Positions 9,717-18,895 of a stretch of 64,000 bases of DNA are shown here, piece after piece. The notes under the pieces were generated by a model, which did no database searches, was not told the DNA's origin, and was given only the letters and a program-made list of their open reading frames with translations. Location: positions 1-64,000 of the forward strand of contig NZ_JAOTPO010000016.1 in NCBI RefSeq assembly GCF_029028005.1, in the 5' to 3' direction. The position numbers and the translations under genes are program-made. Source of the DNA: Alkalihalobacterium chitinilyticum. Lineage in GTDB: Bacteria; Bacillota; Bacilli; Bacillales; Bacillaceae_F. Numbering within the stretch: the stretch's first letter is position 1; every line of letters begins with the position of its first letter.

Positions 9717-10919
9717 TTATTCATTTAATTCTTCGATAACCTGCCTCAAAACATTCGGCCACCACTCGACTTCTCCAGTGCCGCTTCCATGCCGAACAAT
9801 TACCGTATTATATCGCGGGGAAATATAAATCAGCTGTCCATACTTACCTAATGCATATACATCCACAACTTCCTCATCTTTGCTAACGCTGTACCACATG
9901 TAACCATATTGAGTATCTTTCCCTTCCAAGAATGAGCCGATGTAGTCTTCGCTTCTAGGTTCCTCTTTTGAAATGGACTGAGATAACCATTCTTTACTAA
10001 TAATTTCTTGACCGTTCCATGATCCATTATGAAGAACAAGGCTGCCTATTTTAGCAAAATCTATAGCACGTGCATTGATTCCGCTTTCCATTTTTTTAAA
10101 AGAACTCTTTTTGCTGTCTAAACTCCATGATGCGTCAAACTCAGTTCCAAGTTTAGACCAAAGTTTTTCTTCCATGAATTCTGTAACTGACATACCAGTA
10201 GATCGTTCTAAAATAATTCCTAGCAACAGTGGATGATAATTATTGTAGTGAAAACTTTCTCCCCTAGTGCTGTCAACTTCTGTCTGCAACAAGGCCAAAC
10301 TTCTTAAATCAGGCATATAATATGTTTTGGCATCATCCCCCATCCATGCCATCCCTTCTTTATATTTAATTGGTGACCTCATAGTTAATAGATCATCAAT
10401 TGTAATTGCTGAGAATTCTGTTCCTTGAAATTCCTCAATATATATTGAAATTGAATCGTTCTTACTTTTTATAAAACCTTCATCAATGGCTATGCCGATT
10501 AAGAGGGAAACAATAGATTTCGCTGCAGAAAATGAAGTATTAATTGAATCTCTTTCATGACCATTAAAGTATTTCTCATAGACCACTTCATCTTCTGCAA
10601 TAACAATAAACGCTGTCGTCTCATTTTCTTCAAGAAAATCACCTAATTCTTTTTGCACGGTTACACCATTGATTGGATATGAAATAAGCTCCGTTCCTAA
10701 TGAACGATTATCGGTCTTGTTATAAAAGTAAGTATCTTCACTCTGTTTTATTGGCTTTTCATTGAAGACAAGATAGTCGTTAATATCTGACTCTCTATAA
10801 AGCATAATTCTCATCATATATTCGGGCGAATAGACAATTGCAGAAACAGAAAAGACGGTAAATACTAAAACAGCTGCACCACTCAATATCAGCATCACGA
10901 TCATCTTTACTCTCTTCAT
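9717..10919 (-). CDS. Membrane-anchored serine hydrolase (class C beta-lactamase/DD-peptidase-like)
   Basis: A 400-residue protein of the beta-lactamase-related (Pfam beta-lactamase) family. One N-terminal hydrophobic segment (about 5-29) acts as signal or anchor, and the catalytic part is predicted outside the membrane. The SxxK motif is SAAK (Ser131-Lys134), the YxN motif lies in FHYNNYHPLLLG, and HGSGTG near residue 375 stands in for the KTG motif. Members act as esterases, peptidases or DD-peptidases; the substrate cannot be told. A terminator at its 3' side is shared with DUF3231, and a second one (11012-11050) isolates it from the gene upstream. Confidence 0.85.
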   Translation of the reverse strand: MKRVKMIVMLILSGAAVLVFTVFSVSAIVYSPEYMMRIMLYRESDINDYLVFNEKPIKQSEDTYFYNKTDNRSLGTELISYPINGVTVQKELGDFLEENETTAFIVIAEDEVVYEKYFNGHERDSINTSFSAAKSIVSLLIGIAIDEGFIKSKNDSISIYIEEFQGTEFSAITIDDLLTMRSPIKYKEGMAWMGDDAKTYYMPDLRSLALLQTEVDSTRGESFHYNNYHPLLLGIILERSTGMSVTEFMEEKLWSKLGTEFDASWSLDSKKSSFKKMESGINARAIDFAKIGSLVLHNGSWNGQEIISKEWLSQSISKEEPRSEDYIGSFLEGKDTQYGYMWYSVSKDEEVVDVYALGKYGQLIYISPRYNTVIVRHGSGTGEVEWWPNVLRQVIEELNE

Positions 10920-11011
10920 CCAATTCCCTCTCCATCAATATTCAATTTCTATTTATTATATATTTAATTTAGAAGATATTGGTATATGAATTCTAAAAAC
11001 AAATGCAAAAG

Positions 11012-11050
11012 AAAAAAGAAGTGGATTCACTCATAGTGAATCCAACTTCT
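11012..11050 (-). terminator. Rho-independent terminator
   Basis: On the minus strand AGAAGTTGGATTCAC-TATGA-GTGAATCCACTTCT followed by a T-run, with one bulged base. It follows the gene at 11066-11377. Confidence 0.8.
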
Positions 11051-11065
11051 TTTAAAAGGTACTTC

Positions 11066-11377
11066 CTAATGTTCCAACCCTTTATCCATTTCTTCAAACA
11101 CTTCTTCTAGTGAAGAAAATCCTCTCAGATCACCTTCAGCGGTTTCTATAACCCACTCCTGTTTTTCCGGTCGAAGAAGACCTTCATCATTGATTACATA
11201 TGGCGTATGTGTCATAAACACTTCATCATCCTTACGAATCGTATACCCTATATAATAATGATTACCTTCACCTTGTTCCTCGAAAATCCCAATATCATTA
11301 ACATTGTACTTTTCCATAATGGGCCTTAAAGACTCGTTCATTTCATTTAGTATCGCTTCTCTCGATAAATAATCCAT
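11066..11377 (-). CDS. Small acidic hypothetical protein (DUF5634-like)
   Basis: 103 residues, no membrane segment, strongly acidic C-terminus. The pattern MDYLSREAILNEMNESLRPI ... YNVNDIGIFEEQGEGNHYYIGYT resembles a small family I remember as DUF5634 in Bacillaceae, but I cannot confirm it. The start is placed at 11377, where AAAGGAG sits six bases upstream. An in-frame ATG at 11443 would add 22 residues without a ribosome site. It ends at a terminator (11012-11050). No function is known. Confidence 0.65.
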   Translation of the reverse strand: MDYLSREAILNEMNESLRPIMEKYNVNDIGIFEEQGEGNHYYIGYTIRKDDEVFMTHTPYVINDEGLLRPEKQEWVIETAEGDLRGFSSLEEVFEEMDKGLEH

Positions 11378-11484
11378 ATCGTTCTCCTTTATCGTCGATC
11401 TTTTATATTGATAATATGGATTAATTTCTACTTGTTTATCCATATGGATGATCTCTATGGTTACAATTATCCCTTATTTCAAGG

Positions 11485-11649
11485 CTACACTCGCATATAT
11501 AACCATATAGGTAAGACCACTAGCGGAATGCATAAGAAAATTAGAAATACGACAAACCCTCGCTGTTCTTTATCGTCAAAAAGAGAACGAGCATACATGA
11601 TCGTATAATAAGCACAAAAGAATGAAATTGGTATAAGTATCCACTCCAT
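11485..11649 (-). CDS. Small two-helix membrane protein, candidate germination receptor D subunit (operon 2)
   Basis: A 54-residue frame starting four bases after the gerC stop, on the same strand. It has two hydrophobic helices (about residues 3-19, ILIPISFFCAYYTIMY, and 33-51) joined by a charged loop RSLFDDKEQRG. Some GerA-type operons carry a fourth small gene encoding a two-helix D subunit that modulates germination (described for GerKD and GerUD). Position, size and topology fit that role, which is my inference. The ribosome site is weak (AAGGATTGAGATT), so coupling to gerC translation is likely. Confidence 0.6.
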   Translation of the reverse strand: MEWILIPISFFCAYYTIMYARSLFDDKEQRGFVVFLIFLCIPLVVLPIWLYMRV

Positions 11650-11653
11650 AATC

Positions 11654-12889
11654 TCAATCCTTAATCAAATCAATATTAGGCGGCCTGAGTTGTTTCCCGT
11701 ATTCTCTAATTTCAACGTTAACATCCAGATTTACTTCAGCATTCGGGTAGGAATTCATCCAGTCATAATTCCAGTATTCTTGCAAAGTAAGAAAGTTTTT
11801 TCTCGCAACAAGTGACCACCGAAATGGGTCCCCTTTAAATTGATCCTGTGTTTTTTTTATAAATTTACCTGCCACCTCAAGATATTTCTCCTCAATATGC
11901 CGTTTAAGTAAATCTTGTTTTTCTAAATCTTGAATGTAATCAATATGACTAGTGATCGTCAGAATTTCTAAAACAATAGGTATTTCCACATTGATAATCG
12001 GATACTGTTGATCGGTATTTATGCTCACCTTTGTTCGCTCTTCGTTATAAACTCTCGCGGTAATATGTTTTCCTTCAGCGAGTGGATCATCATAAGTGAC
12101 GACCATTGTACCTACTTCAATATAAGGTCGTAATACGATAGCAATCCTCGTTTCTTCACCCGTCAATGTTCCAATCATTTTCCCTTCCTTAATAACTGCC
12201 GAGCCAATCGTTTGAACAGGATTTCCTCCTTTTTTCTCAATTTGCCCTGCTGTATACTCATCTTCCATCCCATTTTTTTTGGGTTCCACTTTTTCCCCGG
12301 TACTATACGTTGCCAAAAATAACCCAGCATCTTCCTCGAGCCTGTGTAAATATTCATTTAAACTCGAATCTGGGATTAATCCCGTTTCTTCCCAGCGATC
12401 TGTCATTAGTTGAAAAAATTTATGCGGCCTTGTTTCTAAAGTCGGGTCATTATTGCGCAAATAATCGGCAGCTTTCTCCCGACAAACAATAAAGGTTATT
12501 TTCCGATCGAATTCCCGATCTCTCACAGAAGGCTTAATATAATCAATAAGATCTTCTCCCCTTGCTATTTCTTCACTAACGACTAATACCTTCATATGCG
12601 TAAAGTTGGCTTCCCTTGAAACAAAGGAAACAAGCATGTCACGAGCAGAAATAAAATCTGGAGCATTTATCGTAATAATATCGGACGCTTCTTCACCTGT
12701 AGCACCATTATTCACTCCACTGGCTTCTGGATTTGCGATTTGATAGGTTATCCTCATCCCAAAATCTTCACTTTTATCAATGCCAATTGCGATAATATAT
12801 GCTAGCTCCTCCAAATCATGTCGATCCCAACACCCCACTAACATTACCGTGAATACTAATAAAATAAGAATAGGAAAGCGCTTAAACAT
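11654..12889 (-). CDS. Ger(x)C family spore germination lipoprotein (operon 2)
   Basis: 411 residues, clearly a GerC: lipobox MLVGC (Cys20) followed by WDRHDLEELAYIIAIGID, the classic opening of the family. It then has the NFTHMKVLVVSEEIA segment and the C-terminal KTQDQFKGDPFRWSLVARKN / YWNYDWMNSYPNAEVNLDVN blocks. Lipid-anchored C subunit of a second germinant receptor. Its ATG lies inside the last codons of the permease gene (8-bp overlap). It is closer to the standard GerC length and motifs than the operon 1 copy, so the two receptors are not a recent duplication. Confidence 0.93.
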   Translation of the reverse strand: MFKRFPILILLVFTVMLVGCWDRHDLEELAYIIAIGIDKSEDFGMRITYQIANPEASGVNNGATGEEASDIITINAPDFISARDMLVSFVSREANFTHMKVLVVSEEIARGEDLIDYIKPSVRDREFDRKITFIVCREKAADYLRNNDPTLETRPHKFFQLMTDRWEETGLIPDSSLNEYLHRLEEDAGLFLATYSTGEKVEPKKNGMEDEYTAGQIEKKGGNPVQTIGSAVIKEGKMIGTLTGEETRIAIVLRPYIEVGTMVVTYDDPLAEGKHITARVYNEERTKVSINTDQQYPIINVEIPIVLEILTITSHIDYIQDLEKQDLLKRHIEEKYLEVAGKFIKKTQDQFKGDPFRWSLVARKNFLTLQEYWNYDWMNSYPNAEVNLDVNVEIREYGKQLRPPNIDLIKD

Positions 12890-13979
12890 TGAATCGTTCC
12901 TTTACTTTATATGTTATCCATAAAAGAATAGGTAGCATCGTTACAAAATACCAACTCGATTGAAGCAAAAACACATCTCTCATAAAAAAAGTGGTTTCGG
13001 TTTGATTTTCTGGAATTAATCCAACCAACAAAGTAATACAGGCTAGCGGTAGCAAGATCGGTTTGAAATCTTTTAACTGAAACATCGAACAGACGATAAA
13101 TGCTGAAAGTAATAAATAGATCGAGAACCTTACCACTGCAGCCATAATCCAAAATCCTAAGAAAAACCCCTCATAACTCGTGACAATCGTTCCTACTTCA
13201 AGCATCTTTGTTAGCTGTTGAAAGGGATATGCAACATGTGCGACTTGTGGGTAGTCAAACAGCATGACAAAATACGCCATAGTGATGGTCATTTCCAACA
13301 CAATAAATCCAACCGCTAATAATGTTGCTGTCTTATAACTCTTATGATCTCTAACCCAAGGGAAAAATAACGCAACCATAATAAATTCGAAAAAAATCGT
13401 ATGATAGGAAAAGGACTCTTTTATTAAAACGTCCAACCCAGGACCAGCTATAGGAAATAAAAATTCAAAATGAATTTCATTGATAATCAGCAAAAATAAC
13501 AGAAATAAAACAACCTTAATATAGGGGAGAACAACCCATGCCGTCCTTCCCACAGCTTCTATTCCAACTCTTGCAACGGCGAAGCTACTCCCAATTAACA
13601 ACAGAAAAATGATAACAACAGGAGTTGTTGGAAAAAACATTGTACTAATAATGTTAACTGTTGTTCGCTGATTTAATGCATTTGCAAAAATCATGGCGAA
13701 AAGGATAATCAGGCAAATGATAAATCCTATATACTTGCCAGTTACGATAAAAATAATATCAACCAGGTTTTTATTTTTATATTTTTTTAAGAGTGACAAA
13801 ATGAGTAAAGTCGGTACCAGTATGATACCTCCAGCTACTATAGGTAAAACCCAAGTTGCATTTTTTCCAGCTTCTAATAGTAGCATAGGTGTACCATCTG
13901 ATAACTTTATTCCTATTGAAATTAAAAATATAGCAAAAAGTTCTCTTGTACCTACCTTTCCATCTGCAGGTTGAAGCAT
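12882..13979 (-). CDS. GerAB/GerKB family germinant receptor permease subunit (operon 2)
   Basis: 365 residues and about ten membrane helices. The N-terminus reads GKVGTRELFAIFLISIGIKL and is followed by SDGTPMLLLEAGKNATW, the usual GerB opening. Germinant-binding subunit. The start is set at 13979 because GAGGGGG lies seven bases upstream and the ATG comes one base after the gerA TGA. An upstream frame to 14030 only overlaps gerA. Tightly packed with gerC downstream. Confidence 0.92.
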   Translation of the reverse strand: MLQPADGKVGTRELFAIFLISIGIKLSDGTPMLLLEAGKNATWVLPIVAGGIILVPTLLILSLLKKYKNKNLVDIIFIVTGKYIGFIICLIILFAMIFANALNQRTTVNIISTMFFPTTPVVIIFLLLIGSSFAVARVGIEAVGRTAWVVLPYIKVVLFLLFLLIINEIHFEFLFPIAGPGLDVLIKESFSYHTIFFEFIMVALFFPWVRDHKSYKTATLLAVGFIVLEMTITMAYFVMLFDYPQVAHVAYPFQQLTKMLEVGTIVTSYEGFFLGFWIMAAVVRFSIYLLLSAFIVCSMFQLKDFKPILLPLACITLLVGLIPENQTETTFFMRDVFLLQSSWYFVTMLPILLWITYKVKERFNV

Positions 13980-13980
13980 A

Positions 13981-15507
13981 TCATTTCCCCCTCGGTTCGG
14001 TACCTCTAACTTTCTCTTTTGGGAATACATAAAATGGACGTAACCATTGTTTCCATACTGGCGGTCTGACGATCATATCCTTTGAAGAACGAGTGTGCGG
14101 TGCCAGTGGTGAGAAAAATGGGACGCCAAACGACTTTGCATTATTCGCATAAGCAATCGCAAAAACGAGAAAGATACCTATCCCAAAAAAACCCATGGTC
14201 GCCGCAAAAAATAGTATGATAAAACGTGTAATTCGAATCGTGAAGTTCATACTGATGTCTGGAATTGCAAACGAAGCTAAACCCGTTATCGCAACGACTA
14301 TTACAAGAATAGGGCTAATGATACCGGCTTCTACTGCAGCTTGTCCTAAAATGAGTGCACCTACAATCCCAATGGTCGGTCCTATTGGAGTAGGTATTCG
14401 AATACCAGCTTCTCGTATTAATTCAAATGAAATTTCCATCATAATGACTTCGACAATTGCTGGAAATGGAACTCGTTCTCTTGTCGCTGCAATTGCCAAT
14501 AATAAGTCCGTTGGAAACATCTCAATATGAAAATTCGATATCGCAATATATAGCGAAGGTACTAATAACGCAATGAATAATGAAAACAAGCGAATTAGTC
14601 TTATAAAATTGCCAAAAGCCCATCTGTGATAATAATCCTCGGCTGTGTGAAAAAGTCCCCAAAACGTAATCGGTAGGACTAAACAGGCTGGAGAATTATC
14701 CATTAATAAGACGATATGGCCTTCATTTAAAAAAGCACAAGCTCGATCTGGACGTTCCGAATACAAAGTTGAAGGTATTAAAGAGTATGGTCTTTCCTCA
14801 ATATGTTGTTCAAGTATAGCTAAACCTTGAACTGCATCAACATCTATTTGAGCAATTCGGTCACGGACATTTTCTAATAACTCTTCATTGACTAAAGAAC
14901 CAATATACATAACAGAAACCGTTTGCACTGCATGATTTCCTACTGTCATTTCTTCCGTAACCAAATCCACATTTTTTAATTGCTTTCGAATGAGTGATCG
15001 GTTAACAGCAGCCGATTCTGTAAAGGATTCCATTGGCCCTTTAATGACATTTTCGGTTTGTGGATGCTCGATGCCTCGATGTTCAAACGAAGTAGTTGCA
15101 ATAGAAATTGCGCTGTTCATCCCTTTTATTAACAGCAATGTTTGTCCACCGATTAATGCCGTAAGTAACTCTTTCTGGTTCTTTACTACCTTTGCCTCTT
15201 TTATGGATAATACATTTTCTATTAAAAATGGTTCAAGCTCTTGTTCTGGTTCATAGACGATTTTCATCTCTTGTAAAGGTTTAATGATATGAAGTTGCAC
15301 TTCATCTAAGTCCACCATGCCGTTAACAAAAAACAACGTTGCATCTACATATATGTCTCTTAACCTTATGTTCCTACATGTCAGATCAGTGTTTTCTGGA
15401 TAGGAAAAAGCTTCTTTAATGAAAGTAACAGTTTTCTCATAGTAATTTTCATCTTGAAGACTTCTGTCTTTTACTTCTTGGTTGCGTCTCTTAATTCTTC
15501 TCTTCAA
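13981..15507 (-). CDS. GerA family germinant receptor A subunit (operon 2)
   Basis: 508 residues from a TTG start. Soluble N-terminal half, then the membrane half with PFPAIVEVIMMEISFELIRE, GIRIPTPIGPTIGIVGALIL, QAAVEAGIISP and ITGLASFAIPD (about residues 355-430). Channel-forming A subunit of the second receptor. Start choice: TTG at 15507 is eight bases after GGAGG. The longer frame up to ATG 15600 begins inside the stem of the upstream gene's terminator (15593-15620), so it cannot be the usual start. An ATG at 15522 lacks its own ribosome site. Confidence 0.92.
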   Translation of the reverse strand: MKRRIKRRNQEVKDRSLQDENYYEKTVTFIKEAFSYPENTDLTCRNIRLRDIYVDATLFFVNGMVDLDEVQLHIIKPLQEMKIVYEPEQELEPFLIENVLSIKEAKVVKNQKELLTALIGGQTLLLIKGMNSAISIATTSFEHRGIEHPQTENVIKGPMESFTESAAVNRSLIRKQLKNVDLVTEEMTVGNHAVQTVSVMYIGSLVNEELLENVRDRIAQIDVDAVQGLAILEQHIEERPYSLIPSTLYSERPDRACAFLNEGHIVLLMDNSPACLVLPITFWGLFHTAEDYYHRWAFGNFIRLIRLFSLFIALLVPSLYIAISNFHIEMFPTDLLLAIAATRERVPFPAIVEVIMMEISFELIREAGIRIPTPIGPTIGIVGALILGQAAVEAGIISPILVIVVAITGLASFAIPDISMNFTIRITRFIILFFAATMGFFGIGIFLVFAIAYANNAKSFGVPFFSPLAPHTRSSKDMIVRPPVWKQWLRPFYVFPKEKVRGTEPRGK

Positions 15508-15584
15508 GGAAAATACCTCCATATTCCGCTGTAGTACTACTATTTCCAAATGGAGGATAATCATGTATGCAAGAAGCTCAGAAC

Positions 15585-15620
15585 GATAAAAAACCTCCAT
15601 ACATATATATGTATGGAGGT
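15585..15620 (-). terminator. Rho-independent terminator of the DUF2935 gene
   Basis: Minus strand ACCTCCATACAT-ATAT-ATGTATGGAGGT followed by TTTTTT. It separates DUF2935 from the ger operon 2 leader. Confidence 0.85.
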
Positions 15621-15632
15621 ACTATATTTTAC

Positions 15633-16472
15633 TTATTCGCCTACAGGAAAAGACGGCTTTAATAATGAACATTGCATCGCTTCTTCCGTTAACTCCGGAG
15701 CATATTGGCTTAGGTGTTTTATAAAATAACATGTTTCTGGAAAATGGTGTTCAAAAAAACGTAACGTTGTTCGAGTTAACACTTCTGTGCCTTCATACAT
15801 TTCAACCACTTGTCTTATAAACTCATTCGTTTCTAATGTTGCTTCTCCAACTTCTCGTGCTAATCGATCCAAGCGGGGTAATCCATGCGGCATCACTTTT
15901 AAAAAGCCTTTAATATGAAAATTTTGCAATATAAATCCTCTAAACACGGTAATGTAGAGGTCTGCTTGACTCGTAAGCCCAACTTCAATGGGATCCAATA
16001 TATTTCTCAAAAGTACCAAATGACCCACTTGATCTTCTAACCACAAATCGAGAAGGTCAACTAGTGGAAGGGGTGGATAATCCTGCCCTTGAACATAATA
16101 ACTAAGGATTCGCAAATATTCTCGATTTTCACTCAATGTACCATTTAAGTATGTTGGTGTTAAATTCAGATTTACTAAATTTTGAAGTCGTAACTGTTGC
16201 ATGTAACTCTCAAATTGATAATAACGGCTTGATATGTCGTAAGCAAGCTTTGAGAACTCAATCATTTCTGGTGATGAAACTGTTAAGCGTCGATCTAATT
16301 GATTCAGTTGGTTAAGAACACCTGCAAATGCTTGAATATATTCGTCTGCTAATTGTACCCAGCGCGTTTCACTCGGGGACAAATGGTCCCTCACAAAAAA
16401 AGCATGATCTTGTAAGATTTCTAACCAAAACAAATGCTCTTCCCACGGACTTATTAATACTCGGTTTGACAA
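15633..16472 (-). CDS. DUF2935 domain-containing protein
   Basis: 279 residues, all-helical. The opening ISPWEEHLFWLEILQDHAFF and the repeated second half EDQVGHLVLLRNILDP...GFILQNFHIKGFLKVMPHG match the DUF2935 family (two ferritin-like halves, with Glu and His residues suited to metal binding). Function is not established. The start is a TTG at 16472, eight bases after GAGGGG; no ATG lies nearby. It is transcribed alone and has terminators on both sides. Confidence 0.85.
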   Translation of the reverse strand: MSNRVLISPWEEHLFWLEILQDHAFFVRDHLSPSETRWVQLADEYIQAFAGVLNQLNQLDRRLTVSSPEMIEFSKLAYDISSRYYQFESYMQQLRLQNLVNLNLTPTYLNGTLSENREYLRILSYYVQGQDYPPLPLVDLLDLWLEDQVGHLVLLRNILDPIEVGLTSQADLYITVFRGFILQNFHIKGFLKVMPHGLPRLDRLAREVGEATLETNEFIRQVVEMYEGTEVLTRTTLRFFEHHFPETCYFIKHLSQYAPELTEEAMQCSLLKPSFPVGE

Positions 16473-16561
16473 ATTTTATTCCCCTCTCATAAACATGCTT
16501 TTATCCAAAATATATGTTTTACATGTAGAAACATGAGGAGAATTTAAACAGACCCTATACA

Positions 16562-16640
16562 AAAAAAGTGCCCTCCCCAGGGAAAGAACAATATCAATAC
16601 GATTAATACACCGTATCGATGTTCGCGGGAAAGACACTTA
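16562..16640 (-). terminator. Long imperfect hairpin terminator of the M42 peptidase gene
   Basis: On the minus strand AAGTG...CACTT brackets paired blocks (GAACATCGATACG with CGTATTGATATTGTTC, CCC with GGG) and ends in seven T residues. The stem is unusually long and bulged. Confidence 0.6.
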
Positions 16641-16656
16641 AACAGGGATGATATGA

Positions 16657-17721
16657 TTAAATAAAAGAGAAACTTGTCTCCTCTTTTAATGATAGAATAA
16701 ATTCTTTTAGCAACTCTTTCGTTGCTTCCAAATCACCTAAATCAATTACTTCTACAGGAGAATGAGCATAGCGTGACGGGATCGATAGGACTCCAGTTGG
16801 AATTCCTTTATTCGCTAAACTTACTGCACCTCCATCAGTTCCAATCCCTGGAAATACTTCGTGTTGAAACCGAATGTTTTTATCTTTCGCAAGGTGAAGC
16901 AGCTTTTCCTTAACAACTGGGTGAGCAATTAAGCTAAAATCAATCACCTTCACCCCAGTTCCTTTCCCTAAATGAAGGGTTTGATCCATCGTTTCTTCCG
17001 GCGTATCGCTAACTGCTGTCGTATCAAGAGCAATTGCCACATCAGCCTCTACATTTCTTGCCGCAACTTGAGCACCTCGAAGACCCACTTCTTCTTGAAC
17101 TGTAAAGATAGCAATAACTTCACCAGCAAAATCAGTTTTTTGCAGTTCTTTGAGCGTTTGGATGATCACGGCACACCCCGCTCGATCATCAAAGCCTTTA
17201 CCAACAATCCTTCCCGTCTGCTCATTTCCTAAAAACTCCATAGACGGTGCCCATGTAATGGGGTTTCCAATCTCTACTCCTAATTGTTCAGCAGCTTCCT
17301 TCGATGAAGCGCCGATATCTATGTACAGCTGTCTATGGTTACGCACCTTTTGGGCATCATCAAATTTAGCAAAATGAGCAGAGATCGTACCGATAACGCC
17401 AGTAAGCAATCCTGTTTTGGTACGCAGTTGAACTTTCTGAGCGAGCAGGATCCGATCATCATGACCTCCTAACTTTTCAAAACGAATTAAACCATTTTCT
17501 TCAATTTTTTTCACGATAAAACCAATCTCATCCATATGCGCTGTAATAATCGTTTTAGGACCAGGTGCTGTCCCTCTTTTACGTGCAATGACATTCCCAA
17601 GACCGTCAACATGCAGCTCGTCCACTAATTCCTCGACTGTCTCTTTTACCCATCTTGTAACGGGTTGCTCATAGCCGCATGGCCCATGTAATGAAGTCAT
17701 TGTTTTTAATAAGTTATACAT
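16657..17721 (-). CDS. M42 family metallopeptidase (glutamyl aminopeptidase/deblocking type)
   Basis: A 354-residue cytosolic zinc aminopeptidase of family M42. Metal ligands appear in order: ITAHMDEIGF (His, Asp; about residue 61), GKGFDDRAGC (bridging Asp), FTVQEEVGLRGA (catalytic Glu pair), VAIALDTTAV (Asp), and a late PSRYAHSPVEVIDLGD (His). Members trim peptides, often as large self-compartmentalising complexes. Length is normal for the family (about 350). GTGAGGT precedes the ATG. It stands alone, with a hairpin terminator after it. Confidence 0.93.
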   Translation of the reverse strand: MYNLLKTMTSLHGPCGYEQPVTRWVKETVEELVDELHVDGLGNVIARKRGTAPGPKTIITAHMDEIGFIVKKIEENGLIRFEKLGGHDDRILLAQKVQLRTKTGLLTGVIGTISAHFAKFDDAQKVRNHRQLYIDIGASSKEAAEQLGVEIGNPITWAPSMEFLGNEQTGRIVGKGFDDRAGCAVIIQTLKELQKTDFAGEVIAIFTVQEEVGLRGAQVAARNVEADVAIALDTTAVSDTPEETMDQTLHLGKGTGVKVIDFSLIAHPVVKEKLLHLAKDKNIRFQHEVFPGIGTDGGAVSLANKGIPTGVLSIPSRYAHSPVEVIDLGDLEATKELLKEFILSLKEETSFSFI

Positions 17722-17862
17722 AAAAAAACCTCACTTTTGCATTTATTTAGGAACTCGAATTATCAAATTATATCATATTCATCATTTCTTTTTTCTGAAC
17801 ATTATGTATAATATAGCATACAATACGTTTGTTATATTATTATCTATTAGGTTGGTGAAATT

Positions 17863-18825
17863 ATGAAAAGTATAGTGTTAGGGGTACTTTCTTCTTTCTT
17901 TTTCGCCTTTACATTCATTTTGAACCGCTCGATGGAATTAACAGGTGGAAGCTGGATTTGGAGTGCGTCCCTCCGTTTTCTCTTCATGTTGCCTTTCTTT
18001 TTACTTATTGTTTACTTTAGAAATAATTTAAAGCAATTATTCATCACAATGAAAGAGAATATTAGGATATGGGTGTTGTGGAGTTTTGTAGGATTCGTCC
18101 TTTTCTATGTCCCTATTACATTTGCAGCAGCATACGGTCCGAGTTGGCTGATTGCTGGAACATGGCAGTTTACAATTATAGCCGGGTTGCTTCTTACTCC
18201 TTTGTTTTCAACGATGATCACAACTTCTAACGGACTGCAAAGAGTAAGGCATACAATTCCAAAACGAGCCCTGATTATTTCATCGATTATTTTTATCGGC
18301 ATATTATTTATTCAAAGTACACAATTTCAACATTCAAGTTTAGAACTGTTATTGTTAGGGTTTATCCCAGTTATTATCGCAACTTTTGCTTATCCCTTAG
18401 GAAATCGAAAAATGATGGAAGTATGCAGCGGTCGCTTAGATACTTTTCAGCGAATACTCGGAATGACGATAGCAAGCACACCGTTCTGGCTACTATTAGC
18501 GGGCTATGGCTTCATTTCTGTCGGACCACCAAGTATCATCCAAGTACAACAAACTTTTATTGTAGCTGTATGTTCTGGTGTCATCGCCACTTCATTATTC
18601 TTTTTTGCGACCGACCTCGCTAGACATTCACCAGAAAAGCTTGGCGCAGTTGAAGCTACTCAGTCTACTCAAGTCATTTTCGTCATGTTAGGTGACGTTT
18701 TATGGCTCGCTTCTCCCTTTCCTAGCCCTGTCGCATTAACTGGAGTACTTATTATTATGTTCGGTATGATTGTCCACAGCCTCGTTTCAAATAAAACAAA
18801 GCAGCAACTGAAAAAAGCAGTTTAA
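17863..18825 (+). CDS. EmrE/DMT superfamily multidrug efflux-type transporter
   Basis: A 320-residue protein with ten hydrophobic helices in two repeats, matching the putative multidrug resistance efflux transporter group (EmrE-like, Pfam PF13536) of the drug/metabolite transporter superfamily. The family marks GGSWIWSASLRFLFMLPFFL and GPSWLIAGTWQFTIIAGLLL are in the first half. It sits in the plasma membrane; the substrate is unknown. AGGTTGGTGAAATT precedes the ATG. Its stop is 70 bp before the DUF2515 gene, with no terminator between, so the two may be cotranscribed. Confidence 0.8.
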   Translation: MKSIVLGVLSSFFFAFTFILNRSMELTGGSWIWSASLRFLFMLPFFLLIVYFRNNLKQLFITMKENIRIWVLWSFVGFVLFYVPITFAAAYGPSWLIAGTWQFTIIAGLLLTPLFSTMITTSNGLQRVRHTIPKRALIISSIIFIGILFIQSTQFQHSSLELLLLGFIPVIIATFAYPLGNRKMMEVCSGRLDTFQRILGMTIASTPFWLLLAGYGFISVGPPSIIQVQQTFIVAVCSGVIATSLFFFATDLARHSPEKLGAVEATQSTQVIFVMLGDVLWLASPFPSPVALTGVLIIMFGMIVHSLVSNKTKQQLKKAV

Positions 18826-18895
18826 GTATTTTTAAAGAAAAACGAAAAACGCATCCCCTTCTTCATACATATACTTTATGGAGGAGGACTTTGCG

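Noticed and set aside
13981-15600. Longer GerA frame from ATG 15600
   Set aside because: Begins inside a terminator stem and lacks a free ribosome site.
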